A stretch of DNA of 53,973 bases from an uncultured Acetatifactor sp. (GCA_910577235.1 CAJTMX010000029.1:1-53973); one strand, 5' to 3'. Numbered from the stretch's first letter, positions 25,582 to 33,853 are shown. The notes: a model not told the origin generated them from the sequence alone. Numbers and translations: made by a program.

Positions 25582-26682
25582 TTACATTTCCGGTTGCAGC
25601 CACTCTATTTCCGTAGACGATCCCGTCCCATACTCCTCCACCGCCGGGTCCTTGATATGGTTCGTCCGCACCCACTCCTTTGTTCCCTCCACCTTAACCG
25701 CCGCCTGGGTATGTTTTGCCAAAAATCTGGTCAGCGGATAGATATCGATCCATATCTCATTGTTCCCCTCCTTCTGGGACTCATCGAATATAAGCTGCAA
25801 TCCCCAGTGCAGGTGGGTGGTATCGATATTGTTCACATTCTCCTTGGTACTGTACCCGGTGTGGCCCATGTACCCGATCACATCCCCTGCAGTGACGATA
25901 CTACCCTCCTGAAGGCCCTCCGCGTAAGGGTAATTCTGCCGCAGATGGGCATAGTAATAGTAGCGCTTTCCGTCGAAACTGCGGATGCCGATGCGCCAGC
26001 CTCCGTACTGATTCCAGCCCAGGGCTTCCACCCTGCCGGACTCAACAGCCATCACAGGTGTTCCGGTAAGCCCCATCATGTCATGTCCCAAATGTCTGCG
26101 CTTGTATCCGTAACTACGGCTGACTCCGAAATCATCATAATGGGTATAGTCAAACCCTCTGGCCAACGGAAAATACCCCTTCAGTCCGTACCGCGTTTCA
26201 TAGCTGCCGTCCTCTTTTTCCTCCTCATATTCTCCCACCAGCCCGCCGATGGCGGCGTCATAAGCCTCCTTATAATAGGGATAATACTGCAATTTTTCCG
26301 TCAGCTCTTCCAGCGTATTCTCCCCCTCGGAGAGAGCCTCCGCCGCTTTTTCCATGGTCTTCAGCGCGCTCTTATCAAAAGTTCCCCCTGTCTTTGCCGC
26401 AGTGTATGCCAGCAGTTCCACCCAGTGTATCTCATGCTCCGTTCCGTGAGTCTTCACATCCCACTCATACGCGTTGCACAACGCCTCATAAGACACGGTA
26501 AAGTCCACCCATTTTATGTAGCCATCTTCTACGGCAAGTATTGGATTATTGGCAGCTCTGCGCTCTTCCATCCGCTCCTTCTGTCCTGCCAGCACGGCTA
26601 CCGCCAGTACCAACAGTACGCACTCTGTCAATATTCCCTTTTTGATCCGCATCAGATATTGCGCTCTCTGTCTCTTGTCCAT
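25582..26682 (-). CDS. Membrane-anchored M23-family (LytM) peptidase
   Basis: A 366-residue protein. A Lys/Arg-rich N-terminus is followed by one transmembrane helix (about residues 16-34), a helical region of about 150 residues, and a C-terminal M23 domain. Zinc ligands are present: HLGHD, and HLHWGL for the HxH pair, with a further His in YYAHLRQ. It would cleave peptidoglycan cross-links outside the membrane. This type resembles proteins of the SpoIIQ-like group in Clostridia, but the linker is not diagnostic. Start: ATG at 26682 with AGGAG five bases upstream. A GTG two codons earlier is less well spaced. Confidence 0.85.
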   Translation of the reverse strand: MDKRQRAQYLMRIKKGILTECVLLVLAVAVLAGQKERMEERRAANNPILAVEDGYIKWVDFTVSYEALCNAYEWDVKTHGTEHEIHWVELLAYTAAKTGGTFDKSALKTMEKAAEALSEGENTLEELTEKLQYYPYYKEAYDAAIGGLVGEYEEEKEDGSYETRYGLKGYFPLARGFDYTHYDDFGVSRSYGYKRRHLGHDMMGLTGTPVMAVESGRVEALGWNQYGGWRIGIRSFDGKRYYYYAHLRQNYPYAEGLQEGSIVTAGDVIGYMGHTGYSTKENVNNIDTTHLHWGLQLIFDESQKEGNNEIWIDIYPLTRFLAKHTQAAVKVEGTKEWVRTNHIKDPAVEEYGTGSSTEIEWLQPEM

Positions 26683-26798
26683 TGTCACTCCTGGTAGCTT
26701 TTCTCACTGGAAATATATGAAAAAGCCCACCGACTTATTCAGTCAGACCAGAGATTTGTCTGGCACTTACAGGAACGCGTGCTGTAAACACCTACAAA

Positions 26799-26830
26799 AT
26801 ACACCGGGAAAATCTCTTCTCCCGGTGTAT
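26799..26830 (-). terminator. Terminator after hpf
   Basis: ATACACCGGGA and TCCCGGTGTAT form a perfect 11-bp stem with a 10-base loop, 72 bases beyond the hpf stop. The tract after it on the minus strand is TTTGTAGG. Confidence 0.7.
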
Positions 26831-26901
26831 CTTACACTGCCATTTCTTATTTTTCAGATTTTTCACAGCCGACAGCCTCTACGCAGCAGCTCTCATACAC
26901 T

Positions 26902-27429
26902 CTACAGCTCCGGCTCTATCAGTCCGTAGGTGTCGCCCTTTCTCTTATATACTACATTTACCTGATCGGTCTCCGCATTACAGAATACAAAGAAATTGTG
27001 CCCCAGCAGTTCCATCTGGATACAGGCATCTTCAGGATACATGGGTTTAATGTCAAATTTCTTGGTACGGACGATCTTAACTTCCTCGTCCTCCATATAA
27101 TCGTTCTCCACAAAAGTCTTGCTGAAAGAACTGGCATTCTGCTGCTTGTCCACAATCTTACTCTTATACTTTTTCAACTGCCTCTCAATGATCTCCTCCA
27201 CCAGATCAATGGAGACATACATGTCGTTGCTGACCTGCTCGGAACGGATGATGCTGCCCTTCACGGGAATCGTCACCTCTATCTTCTGCCTCTCCTTTTC
27301 CACGCTGAGTGTCACATGCGCCTCTGTATCGGGATTAAAATATTTCTCCAGCTTACCGATCTTGTCTTCCACTGCTGTCCTTAACCCCGGAGTTACTTCG
27401 ATATTCCTTCCCACAATCACAAATTTCAT
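26902..27429 (-). CDS. hpf: Ribosome hibernation promoting factor, long form
   Basis: A 175-residue long HPF. The N-terminal YfiA-like domain (residues 1-95) includes IVGRNIEVTPGLRTAVEDKI. A linker of about 25 residues follows, then the C-terminal dimerisation domain with KKFDIKPMYPEDACIQMELLGHNFFVF. It dimerises 70S ribosomes into 100S particles in stationary phase. The start is the ATG at 27429, nine bases after AAAGGG. An in-frame ATG three codons earlier abuts the ribosome site. Its promoter (27638-27666) leaves a leader of about 200 bases. Confidence 0.95.
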   Translation of the reverse strand: MKFVIVGRNIEVTPGLRTAVEDKIGKLEKYFNPDTEAHVTLSVEKERQKIEVTIPVKGSIIRSEQVSNDMYVSIDLVEEIIERQLKKYKSKIVDKQQNASSFSKTFVENDYMEDEEVKIVRTKKFDIKPMYPEDACIQMELLGHNFFVFCNAETDQVNVVYKRKGDTYGLIEPEL

Positions 27430-27637
27430 ACAGATCATCCCTTTCTATTAATAAGTTAGTGTTCCGTATATCTCCGCCCTGCTCACAGACTTATGGTAAC
27501 TGACTCCGCATTAAGCTCTATTATACAGGGAGTACGCACAAGCACGCGAAGTCAGGGTAATGCCTGTTATAAGCTTGTTTCCTGCTCCCGATATCCCGCG
27601 GCGCGCTGTCTGGAGATATACCGTTTATTGTATACAA

Positions 27638-27671
27638 AGTATACCATATTCAGAATTGTTTTGCAACAATT
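27638..27671 (-). promoter_or_regulatory. hpf promoter with dyad over the -35
   Basis: On the minus strand TTGCAA (27666-27661) and TATACT (27643-27638) are 17 bases apart, an excellent sigma-A match. A perfect dyad, AATTGTT-TTGC-AACAATT (27654-27671), overlaps the -35. An 11-base string, TGTTTTGCAAC, is shared with the thlA promoter region. Confidence 0.65.
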
Positions 27672-27816
27672 TAGCCAATTTTTTACATGTTTTTGACATC
27701 AACCTTGTCAACAAGAAATTTGTATTTTTGACTAAAAATTGAATTTTTAGGAGAAGTCCACAAAACACTTGTTCTTGTTTTCGATTCCTAAAATGCTCTC
27801 TTTGCAGTCAAAAACC

Positions 27817-27911
27817 TGTGGATAATGTGCATAACTCCGTGTATAAATGGGTTTTGACTAATTTTACGTTTTAAAATCGGTGGATAACTTATACACGAAA
27901 GTTCATTCACA
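27817..27911. promoter_or_regulatory. Cluster of six DnaA-box-like nonamers
   Basis: Two exact matches to TTATNCACA abut on the minus strand: TGTGGATAA (27817-27825) and TGTGCATAA (27826-27834). Four 8-of-9 matches follow: CGTGTATAA (27838-27846), GGTGGATAA (27879-27887), TTATACACG (27889-27897) and TCATTCACA (27903-27911). The flanks are AT-rich, and AGTCAAAAACC (27806) with GGGTTTTGACT (27849) brackets the first three boxes as an inverted repeat. It lies in the 634-base gene-free stretch between hpf and the NlpC/P60 gene. The rest of that stretch holds the hpf promoter, the dyad TTGACA/TGTCAA near 27693 and a terminator. Confidence 0.65.
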
Positions 27912-28008
27912 GAATAACGTCCCATCATTATATCCTGTTTTTTTGGTTAAGTTGCACAACTTGTCCAAAACGCAAGTCCTTTTTCCATTTTTTTATTTTG
28001 AGAAAATA

Positions 28009-28036
28009 AGAGCATCCTCCTCTCAGAAGATGCTCT
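28009..28036 (-). terminator. Terminator of the NlpC/P60 gene
   Basis: AGAGCATC and GATGCTCT form an 8-bp stem with a 12-base loop. On the minus strand TATTTTCTC follows. It starts 28 bases after the stop. Confidence 0.75.
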
Positions 28037-28063
28037 CCATTGACCTGTTTCTGCAATATATAT

Positions 28064-29293
28064 TTAGAAAATACGTCTGATTGCCAAAATCTTTTTATAA
28101 TCCGCCTTGGAAATGATGATACCCGTCTTTTTCGTGGAGGCGTGTACGATATTGCCATCGCCGATATACAGAGCCACATGGCCGGAGTAGCAGATCAAGT
28201 CTCCGGGCTGGGCGTTTTCCAGACCATCCACCGCATAACCCTGTTTCCTGTCCGCGGAGGAGGAATGGGGGAGCGACACTCCAAAGTTGGCGTATACACT
28301 CATCACAAAGCCGGAGCAATCCGCACCGTTTGTCAGACTGGTACCTCCCCATACATAGGGATTACCCACAAACTGTACCGCATAATTTGCCACTGCCACA
28401 CCCATCTCGTTGTCACCGCTGATAGTGACGCTGGAGGGATCGATACCGTGACTGCTGCCGCCCTGAGGCGTTGTGGTCTGTGCCTGAGCAGCCTGTGCCT
28501 GACGGGCCGCTTCTCTGGCTCTCTGCCTGTCTGCCGCCTCCTTGGCCAGTCTGGCCTCCTCTTCCTCCTTGGACTCGGCCTGTACAAATTCCGTATGTAG
28601 ATCCACAAATTCTCTGGATACCCAGCCTTCGCCTTCTTCCGTGTCCACCCGTACCCAAGTGTCTGTCTCCTCCAGCACCAGCAGATCATCCTCAAAGGCC
28701 ACCATGCCCAGAATCTTGCTGTCAGTGCTGGGCTCCTTGCGCACATACAGACCGTCACAGGTCACTGAGGCAATCCGGGTTCCCACCGTTCTTGCCAGCG
28801 TGATGGCTTCCTCCCCGGTCACGCAGAACTCGCCTTTCACATAACCCGTTACATTGCCGGAACGAATCTTGTACCAGCCGTTCTCCTCAGCGAGAAAAGT
28901 ACCCACTGAATTATTGTACAATTTGCCCACGACATCGCCGGACTCGCCGGGCAGGTTTCTTACATTCACATAGGCGTTAACCTGCGCGATGACCAGATTT
29001 TTGAACATTTCTTCTTCCTGAGCCTTCTCCCTCGCGATCGCTTGCGCGGTGGCGGCGGCTTTTGCCTCATCCACCTGCTGCGCGCTCACCATATTCTCCA
29101 GCTCTATATCCTTACCGTTTGTCTGGTCCTGCAGGTTTTCCAAAGTCGTTCCGTTGTCAAGCGCTATATTGATACCGCCGCTGGGCAATACCGAAGAGAT
29201 CCCTGTTGCGGCATATGTTTGCAAATTCAGGCCTGTGCAAAGCAAAACAGCTGATAACGCGTATGCAGTAGCTTTTATTGTGCGTCTAAACAT
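28064..29293 (-). CDS. Secreted NlpC/P60 peptidoglycan hydrolase with SH3 domains
   Basis: A 409-residue exported protein. The signal peptide is about residues 1-28 (Arg-rich start, hydrophobic core, cut near TYAATG). A short coiled coil rich in Ala/Gln/Glu lies at about 65-95. Two bacterial SH3 domains follow (about 100-165 and 170-235), then a charged Ala/Gln linker and a C-terminal NlpC/P60 domain from about 300. Catalytic Cys326 (DCSGF), His372 (SGHVALY) and a third polar residue, His384, are present. It would cut the D-Glu/diamino acid bond of stem peptides during growth. Start: ATG at 29293 with GGAGG five bases upstream. A WalR-type box lies 48-64 bases before it. Confidence 0.93.
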   Translation of the reverse strand: MFRRTIKATAYALSAVLLCTGLNLQTYAATGISSVLPSGGINIALDNGTTLENLQDQTNGKDIELENMVSAQQVDEAKAAATAQAIAREKAQEEEMFKNLVIAQVNAYVNVRNLPGESGDVVGKLYNNSVGTFLAEENGWYKIRSGNVTGYVKGEFCVTGEEAITLARTVGTRIASVTCDGLYVRKEPSTDSKILGMVAFEDDLLVLEETDTWVRVDTEEGEGWVSREFVDLHTEFVQAESKEEEEARLAKEAADRQRAREAARQAQAAQAQTTTPQGGSSHGIDPSSVTISGDNEMGVAVANYAVQFVGNPYVWGGTSLTNGADCSGFVMSVYANFGVSLPHSSSADRKQGYAVDGLENAQPGDLICYSGHVALYIGDGNIVHASTKKTGIIISKADYKKILAIRRIF

Positions 29294-29340
29294 CTCATCC
29301 TCCATTTGTCTGACTAATTGTTACATACTTTACGCAAATA

Positions 29341-29357
29341 ATTACAAAATTGTTACA
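29341..29357 (-). promoter_or_regulatory. WalR-type operator
   Basis: On the minus strand TGTAAC-AATTT-TGTAAT fits the WalR consensus TGTWAH-N5-TGTWAH at every position. Another TGTAAC lies 25 bases downstream. Autolysin genes are classic WalKR targets, which supports the assignment. Confidence 0.65.
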
Positions 29358-29463
29358 TCCGCTATTAACTATATCATGCCCCGCACAAATTGTCAACACC
29401 CGGTAAAAAATATCAAAAAACCTCTAAAGTCCCATAAATATCAGCTTTTTAAACACATAAAGA

Positions 29464-29491
29464 AAAAGAAACCTACGATATGGTTTCTTTT
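29464..29491 (-). terminator. Terminator of trxB
   Basis: AAAAGAAACC and GGTTTCTTTT pair around an 8-base loop. On the minus strand TTCTTTATG follows directly, continuing the T-rich 3' arm. It starts 27 bases beyond the trxB stop. Confidence 0.75.
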
Positions 29492-29517
29492 CCCAGGAAA
29501 TAATTTTTTCATTTTTC

Positions 29518-30441
29518 TTAATAATTAACTGTCTGTATCCATATAGATGCCGCCGTCACCGCATTGGCTCCGTCTGCCACCGCCGTAACTATCTGCCGCA
29601 AAGGCTTTTTACGCACATCACCGGCCACAAAGATCCCGGGCACATCCGTAGCTCCGTCCTCACCGGCCAGCACATATCCCGCATCGTCACAGGCCGCCAG
29701 TTCCCTGACCAGCTCTGTCTCCGGGTGTATTCCCACCGCCACGAACACGCCGTCCACAGACAGAGTCCGCTGTTCTCCGCTCTTTCTATCCTCCAGCAGC
29801 AGTCCGGTCACACTCTCCTGCCCTTGAATCTCTTTCACCACATGGGAATACAGAATCTCCGCCTTGGGCAGCGCCTTAAGCTGCTCCTGCAGCACATGAG
29901 CGCCCCGCAGTTCGTCCCGGCGGTGGATGAGGTAAACTTTCTCGCAAAAACGGGTCAGGTAGATCGCATCCTCCAGCGCCACATCCCCTCCGCCAACCAC
30001 CGCCACGGTCTTGCCCCGGAAGAACGCGCCGTCGCAGGTGGCACAATAGGAAACGCCCATACCGGACAGTTCCTCTTCGCCCGCCACTTCCAGATGGGCG
30101 TGCCGGGCACCGGTAGCCAGTATCAGAGCCTTTGCGTACAGATCGCCCTGGGTAGTGTGCACGGTCTTCGGCTGGCCGTCCGTGATGCCCGTGACATCCG
30201 CCTCCAAAAACGGAGTATTCAGCTTATCCGCGTGCTCTCTGAATTGTACGCCCATATCAAACCCGTTTATCCCAGGTATACCCAGATAGTTATCCACCTC
30301 ATAAGTATTAAGCACCTGGCCGCCGCTCATGGGATTTTTCTCGATGACCAGTAGCTTGAGCCCCGCCCGCATGCCGTACACCGCCGCCGACAGTCCTGCC
30401 GGGCCGGAGCCGATGATGATCAAGTCATATATTTCCCGCAT
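29518..30441 (-). CDS. trxB: Thioredoxin reductase
   Basis: A 307-residue flavoprotein. It shows the FAD motif GSGPAGLSAAVYG (residues 12-24), redox pair CATCDG near residue 133-138, NADPH motif GGGDVALEDAIYL, and the C-terminal GIFVAGDVRKKPLRQIVTAVADGANA. It transfers electrons from NADPH, or ferredoxin in some Clostridia, to thioredoxin; the GGGDVALED form fits a normal NADPH enzyme. No thioredoxin gene is adjacent. GAGAGGA precedes the ATG. Confidence 0.93.
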   Translation of the reverse strand: MREIYDLIIIGSGPAGLSAAVYGMRAGLKLLVIEKNPMSGGQVLNTYEVDNYLGIPGINGFDMGVQFREHADKLNTPFLEADVTGITDGQPKTVHTTQGDLYAKALILATGARHAHLEVAGEEELSGMGVSYCATCDGAFFRGKTVAVVGGGDVALEDAIYLTRFCEKVYLIHRRDELRGAHVLQEQLKALPKAEILYSHVVKEIQGQESVTGLLLEDRKSGEQRTLSVDGVFVAVGIHPETELVRELAACDDAGYVLAGEDGATDVPGIFVAGDVRKKPLRQIVTAVADGANAVTAASIWIQTVNY

Positions 30442-30493
30442 ATCTATTTCCTCTCTTTCTCAGCGCCCACTCTCCGCTTTGCGAAGGCACCGC

Positions 30494-30632
30494 TCAATAC
30501 ACGCGGAGTCGGTGGATATTGTCCCTCACGCTCTCAAATCCTCTGACATCCGCCACAGTGTCCGGGGCAAACTCCCTAATCATATTCATAAGCCATCTGG
30601 CTTCGAACTGTAAAAGAATTCTTGAATGTCAT
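30494..30632 (-). pseudogene. Two overlapping tiny frames upstream of trxB, perhaps a frameshifted remnant
   Basis: In the 413-base gap upstream of trxB, GAGG lies eight bases before an ATG at 30632 that opens an 18-residue frame ending at 30576. A second frame, from 30589 to 30494, encodes 31 residues starting MNMIREFAPDTVADVRG, with codon use like the neighbours, and is open upstream to about 30628 without an early ATG. This could be one small gene split by a frameshift, or a leader peptide pair. I do not recognise it. The rest of the gap holds only a weak TATACT box at 30719 for the plus-strand gene. Confidence 0.3.
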
Positions 30633-30854
30633 TATTTTTTCCTCATTAAGGATATATTAACACATCCTATTTTTTCCCACAAGTCGTTTGATAGTGGAAA
30701 ACCGACCAAAATATGTGCTATACTGATAACGGCATCATATATAGGCGTTGGCAAAACCCGCCCTTATTTTGTCTATTTCGCCCATCCCCTTTATTTTGAA
30801 TCGGGGTTTCGCAACTGCCTAACATTATATAATTAAGAAAGGAATCGCAATACC

Positions 30855-31574
30855 ATGAACAAGACCGCAATGATCACAGGAGCCTCGCGTGGGATCGGCC
30901 GGGCCATGGCTGAAGTCTTTGCCATGGCGGGTTACGATCTGGTGCTGACCTGCCTGCATCATATAGATGAACTGCATGCTCTGGGACGGGAGCTGGAAAA
31001 CACCCATTCCGTTTCCTGCCACTGCTTTGCGGCGGATGCCGGGGATTACCAGGAGATCCGTTCCCTGTTCACCCGGATAAACCGGTTGGACGTACTGATA
31101 AACAATGCCGGGATCTCCCATATGGGCTTGCTGCAGGACATGACACCCGAGCAGTGGCGGCGAATGCTGGCCACCCATCTGGACGGCTGCTTTTACACCT
31201 GCAAACATGCCATCCCTCTGATGCTGGCCCAAGGGAGCGGACATATCCTAAATATCTCCTCGATCTGGGGCAATGTGGGGGCCTCCGCCGAGGTGGCCTA
31301 CAGCGCTGCCAAGGGAGGCGTCAACAGCTTTACCAAAGCCCTTGCGAAAGAGCTGGCCCCCAGCCGCATTCAGGTCAATGCCATCGCCTGCGGCGTCATC
31401 GACACAGACATGAACCGCTGCCTGTCTGAGGAAGACATGGAAATCCTGCGCAGGGAGATTCCCGCAGACCGGCTGGGTACGCCCAAAGAGGTGGCAATGC
31501 TGGCGCTGCAGCTCACTCAGTCCCCCGGCTACCTCACGGGACAGATCATCACTCTGGACGGCGGGTTTATATAG
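30855..31574 (+). CDS. Short-chain dehydrogenase/reductase, FabG/YmfI-like
   Basis: A 239-residue classical SDR. It shows TGASRGIG (8-15), NNAG (83-86), catalytic Ser136 region (ILNISSIWG), Tyr149 and Lys153 (YSAAK), and the C-terminal GYLTGQIITLDGGFI. The SSIWG wording and DTDMN near residue 180 recall the YmfI branch, annotated as EF-P 5-aminopentanone reductase, rather than fatty-acid FabG; that is recall and not decisive. There is no fatty-acid cluster nearby. AGAAAGGA precedes the ATG. It converges with tcdA, leaving only 22 bases between the stops. Confidence 0.85.
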   Translation: MNKTAMITGASRGIGRAMAEVFAMAGYDLVLTCLHHIDELHALGRELENTHSVSCHCFAADAGDYQEIRSLFTRINRLDVLINNAGISHMGLLQDMTPEQWRRMLATHLDGCFYTCKHAIPLMLAQGSGHILNISSIWGNVGASAEVAYSAAKGGVNSFTKALAKELAPSRIQVNAIACGVIDTDMNRCLSEEDMEILRREIPADRLGTPKEVAMLALQLTQSPGYLTGQIITLDGGFI

Positions 31575-31596
31575 ACTGATACAGGAAAGTCTCTTT

Positions 31597-32313
31597 CTAA
31601 TTGATCCCCGCCAAGTCTTTTACCACTTCTCCCGCAATTATCAGTCCCGCCACGGAGGGAACAAAGGCCACGCTCCCCGGAACCGCCCTCCGGCCGGAAG
31701 AAGGTGTCTCGCTGTTTCCTTCCGGCGTAAGCGGCGGCTCCTGGGAGTATACTACTTTCAAATGCTCTACTCCCCTTTTTTTCAGCTCCCTCCGCATGAC
31801 CTTTGCCAGCGGACATGTGCTGGTCTGATAGATGTCCGCCACTTTAAAAGCGCTGGCATCCAGCTTATTGCCCGCTCCCATGCTGCTGATCACGGGTACT
31901 CCCGTCTCCCGGGCTCTGAGCACCAGTTCAATCTTGGCGGTCACCGTGTCCACCGCGTCAACCACATAGTCATATTCCGTAAAGGGAAACTCCCCTGCGT
32001 TTTCCGGCAGAAAAAAACTGCGGAATGTATGTATCACAGCCTGGGGATTGATCTCCCCAATCCGCTCCGCCATCACATCCACCTTGTATCTGCCGATGGT
32101 GCTGTAGGTAGCGATCAGCTGCCGGTTTATATTGCTCTCGCTCACCGTGTCGCTGTCTATCAGGTCTATCTCTCCTATACCGCTGCGCGCCAACGCCTCC
32201 GCAGCATGACCTCCCACGCCGCCGATACCGAACACCGCCACTCTGGCCGCCGCCAATCGTTCCATGGCAGTTTCACCCAGCAGCAGCCGGGTTCTGGAAA
32301 ACTGTTCCCCCAT
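31597..32313 (-). CDS. tcdA: tRNA threonylcarbamoyladenosine dehydratase, E1-like
   Basis: A 238-residue E1-like ThiF-fold enzyme. It starts MGEQFSRTRLLLGETAMERL, then has the ATP loop GIGGVGGHAAEALARSG, IDSDTVSESNINRQ, and DAVDTVTAKIEL. These match TcdA/YgdL, which cyclises t6A37 to ct6A in tRNAs that read ANN codons. C-terminal features (VYSQEPP, GSVAFVPSVAG) also fit. Start: ATG at 32313 with GGAGAGGAG five bases upstream. A start seven codons earlier has no site. Confidence 0.92.
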   Translation of the reverse strand: MGEQFSRTRLLLGETAMERLAAARVAVFGIGGVGGHAAEALARSGIGEIDLIDSDTVSESNINRQLIATYSTIGRYKVDVMAERIGEINPQAVIHTFRSFFLPENAGEFPFTEYDYVVDAVDTVTAKIELVLRARETGVPVISSMGAGNKLDASAFKVADIYQTSTCPLAKVMRRELKKRGVEHLKVVYSQEPPLTPEGNSETPSSGRRAVPGSVAFVPSVAGLIIAGEVVKDLAGIN

Positions 32314-32399
32314 GTCTTCTCCTCTCCGCCTCAATCGGCATCCACACTTCTTTCATCACAGTATATACAAGCTCCGCGTCCCCGTCAATGATATTATAC

Positions 32400-32424
32400 C
32401 GCATAATTTTTCGCATAATTTTTT
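32400..32424. repeat. Two 12-bp direct repeats
   Basis: CGCATAATTTTT occurs twice in tandem in the AT-rich gap between tcdA and the plus-strand gene at 32502. It might be a regulator site, or simple AT-rich DNA. Confidence 0.4.
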
Positions 32425-32501
32425 TTTAACATCCTGTCGATGTAATATGCGAAAAGATATGATAAGATAAATTTAAATTAACCATTCAAGGAGAACACAA
32501 A

Positions 32502-33536
32502 ATGTCACGCACACTTATCAGCCACGTACCCATTCACCCATTACAATATCCCGATCAAGGGCAAAACTATGTGTTTAACGGATGTATGCAATTCCTGATG
32601 GAATGTCTTGGAGAAAAAAACGAACCGCATGATTACTGGTTTTTCTCCGCAGTTTCCGGTGACAGTTTTGTACAAGTATTCAACAAAAACAAGACAAAAT
32701 GGAGTACTTGCTTTTCACAGACGGCATTCGACTATCAGCTGGTCAAGCGGGTCTTTGATGCCGTAGGGTATGGTTTCGACTATCTAGACCCGGAGACATG
32801 GCAGAGAGGCAGAGAGGCTGCAAAGGCAAAAATAATGGATTCTATCGACAGAGGGCTCCCCGTGATCGCCAAAGGTTTTCATTCTGTTGTGGGCAACTGC
32901 GAGCTCCCCACAGATGAAGTCTCATGTGTCATCGGCTACGAGAAGGACGGACAACATTTTTACCGAATGACGGAGGAAGGAACGGATCTGGTCTCTTTTA
33001 CTTTGGAGGATTCCCTTCCATATATATTTGTCTTTGCAGGGGAGCCTAAGGATGCGCCGCCCTTGGCCAGCGTATATCGGAATGCCCTGGTCAATGCCCC
33101 CACATTGATGCGGACGTTGCCCGCCAATAATAGCGATATCTATTTTGGCAATAACGCATTTGAGCAGTGGGCACAGGCTTTGGAAGGAGACTTTTATCTT
33201 ATGGACAGGGCGGAATACGATGCGGCAGACAGTATCGCAAGCTGGCGGTATTATTGTGTATATGTGTGCATCATCGCCACAAACATCTTTTCAAAACGGC
33301 ACACCATTGACAGGGCGGTCCGGCTAAATCCTGACCTCGCTCCGCTCACTTCGCTGATAGAGCGGGAATACGAGGCTTTGGACAAATTGGAAAAGGAACT
33401 GCAATCCGCCAACGCAGGGTTTAACATTACATACGAAATCTTACAGGACGAGAAAAAGAGAAGAGAGATTGCCGGGATTATAAGAAAGTTCCCGATTGTA
33501 TTAAGCCGCTTATGCGATATTCTTGAAAAAATTTAA
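32502..33536 (+). CDS. Unknown protein, possibly papain-like (BtrH_N-like)
   Basis: A 344-residue soluble protein. The N-terminal 170 residues include FNGCMQFLMECLG with a conserved-looking Cys, YWFFSAVSGDSFVQVF, and a late GNCELPTDEVSCVIGY. The pattern of Cys helix, GDSF and a glycine-rich strand resembles the BtrH N-terminal (papain-like) domains seen in some Clostridial small-molecule-sensing proteins. The C-terminal 130 residues are helical with no recognised motif. No signal peptide or membrane segment is seen. AAGGAG lies seven bases before the ATG. It stands alone between its own promoter gap and a bidirectional terminator. Confidence 0.55.
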   Translation: MSRTLISHVPIHPLQYPDQGQNYVFNGCMQFLMECLGEKNEPHDYWFFSAVSGDSFVQVFNKNKTKWSTCFSQTAFDYQLVKRVFDAVGYGFDYLDPETWQRGREAAKAKIMDSIDRGLPVIAKGFHSVVGNCELPTDEVSCVIGYEKDGQHFYRMTEEGTDLVSFTLEDSLPYIFVFAGEPKDAPPLASVYRNALVNAPTLMRTLPANNSDIYFGNNAFEQWAQALEGDFYLMDRAEYDAADSIASWRYYCVYVCIIATNIFSKRHTIDRAVRLNPDLAPLTSLIEREYEALDKLEKELQSANAGFNITYEILQDEKKRREIAGIIRKFPIVLSRLCDILEKI

Positions 33537-33554
33537 TATTGCCCCTACGAAACA

Positions 33555-33582
33555 GAAAATCCACACATAGATGTGGATTTTC
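33555..33582. terminator. Bidirectional terminator
   Basis: GAAAATCCACA and TGTGGATTTTC form a perfect 11-bp stem with a six-base loop. It lies 18 bases after the plus-strand gene and 10 after the stop of the converging minus-strand gene. Confidence 0.75.
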
Positions 33583-33592
33583 CGCTGTCTGC

Positions 33593-33853
33593 TCAGCCGC
33601 CGGCAGGCCCCTCAAACAATGCGCTGATCCTGCCCTCCGGCACCTCGTCTCTCACAATATGCCGCATCTCCCTGTCGGACTTGGCGTCCATACAGCGCAT
33701 CAGCAGCCGCTCCTTCTCACTCTCGGTCATACCCGGACGTCCGCCAAAGGCCGCCTCATTTTCCACCGCGTCCAGGCCAAGGCCCAAAGGCACCAGGGAA
33801 AGAGGATAACCTGCCTCTGCCGACACGCCGAAAGCTGTTCCATTAAAGTCCAT
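33593..33853 (-). CDS. Small hypothetical protein
   Basis: An 86-residue protein starting MDFNGTAFGVSAEAG. The first half is Gly/Leu-rich with FGGRPGMTESEKERLL in the middle, and the second half is helical and charged (CMDAKSDREMRHIVRDE). I do not recognise it. The ribosome site AAGGAAGGG lies five bases before the ATG at 33853; a longer frame to 33907 starts inside unlikely sequence. Codon use matches the neighbours, and it is flanked by terminators on both sides, which supports its being a real single gene. Confidence 0.6.
   Translation of the reverse strand: MDFNGTAFGVSAEAGYPLSLVPLGLGLDAVENEAAFGGRPGMTESEKERLLMRCMDAKSDREMRHIVRDEVPEGRISALFEGPAGG

Noticed and set aside
25510..26697. A 395-codon plus-strand frame opposite the M23 gene
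   Set aside because: The M23 zinc ligands and start site support the minus strand. No ribosome site or domain supports the plus-strand frame.
27817..27911. Chromosomal origin of replication
   Set aside because: dnaA, dnaN and rpmH are absent and genes on both sides point the same way. A DnaA-binding cluster is the more cautious reading.
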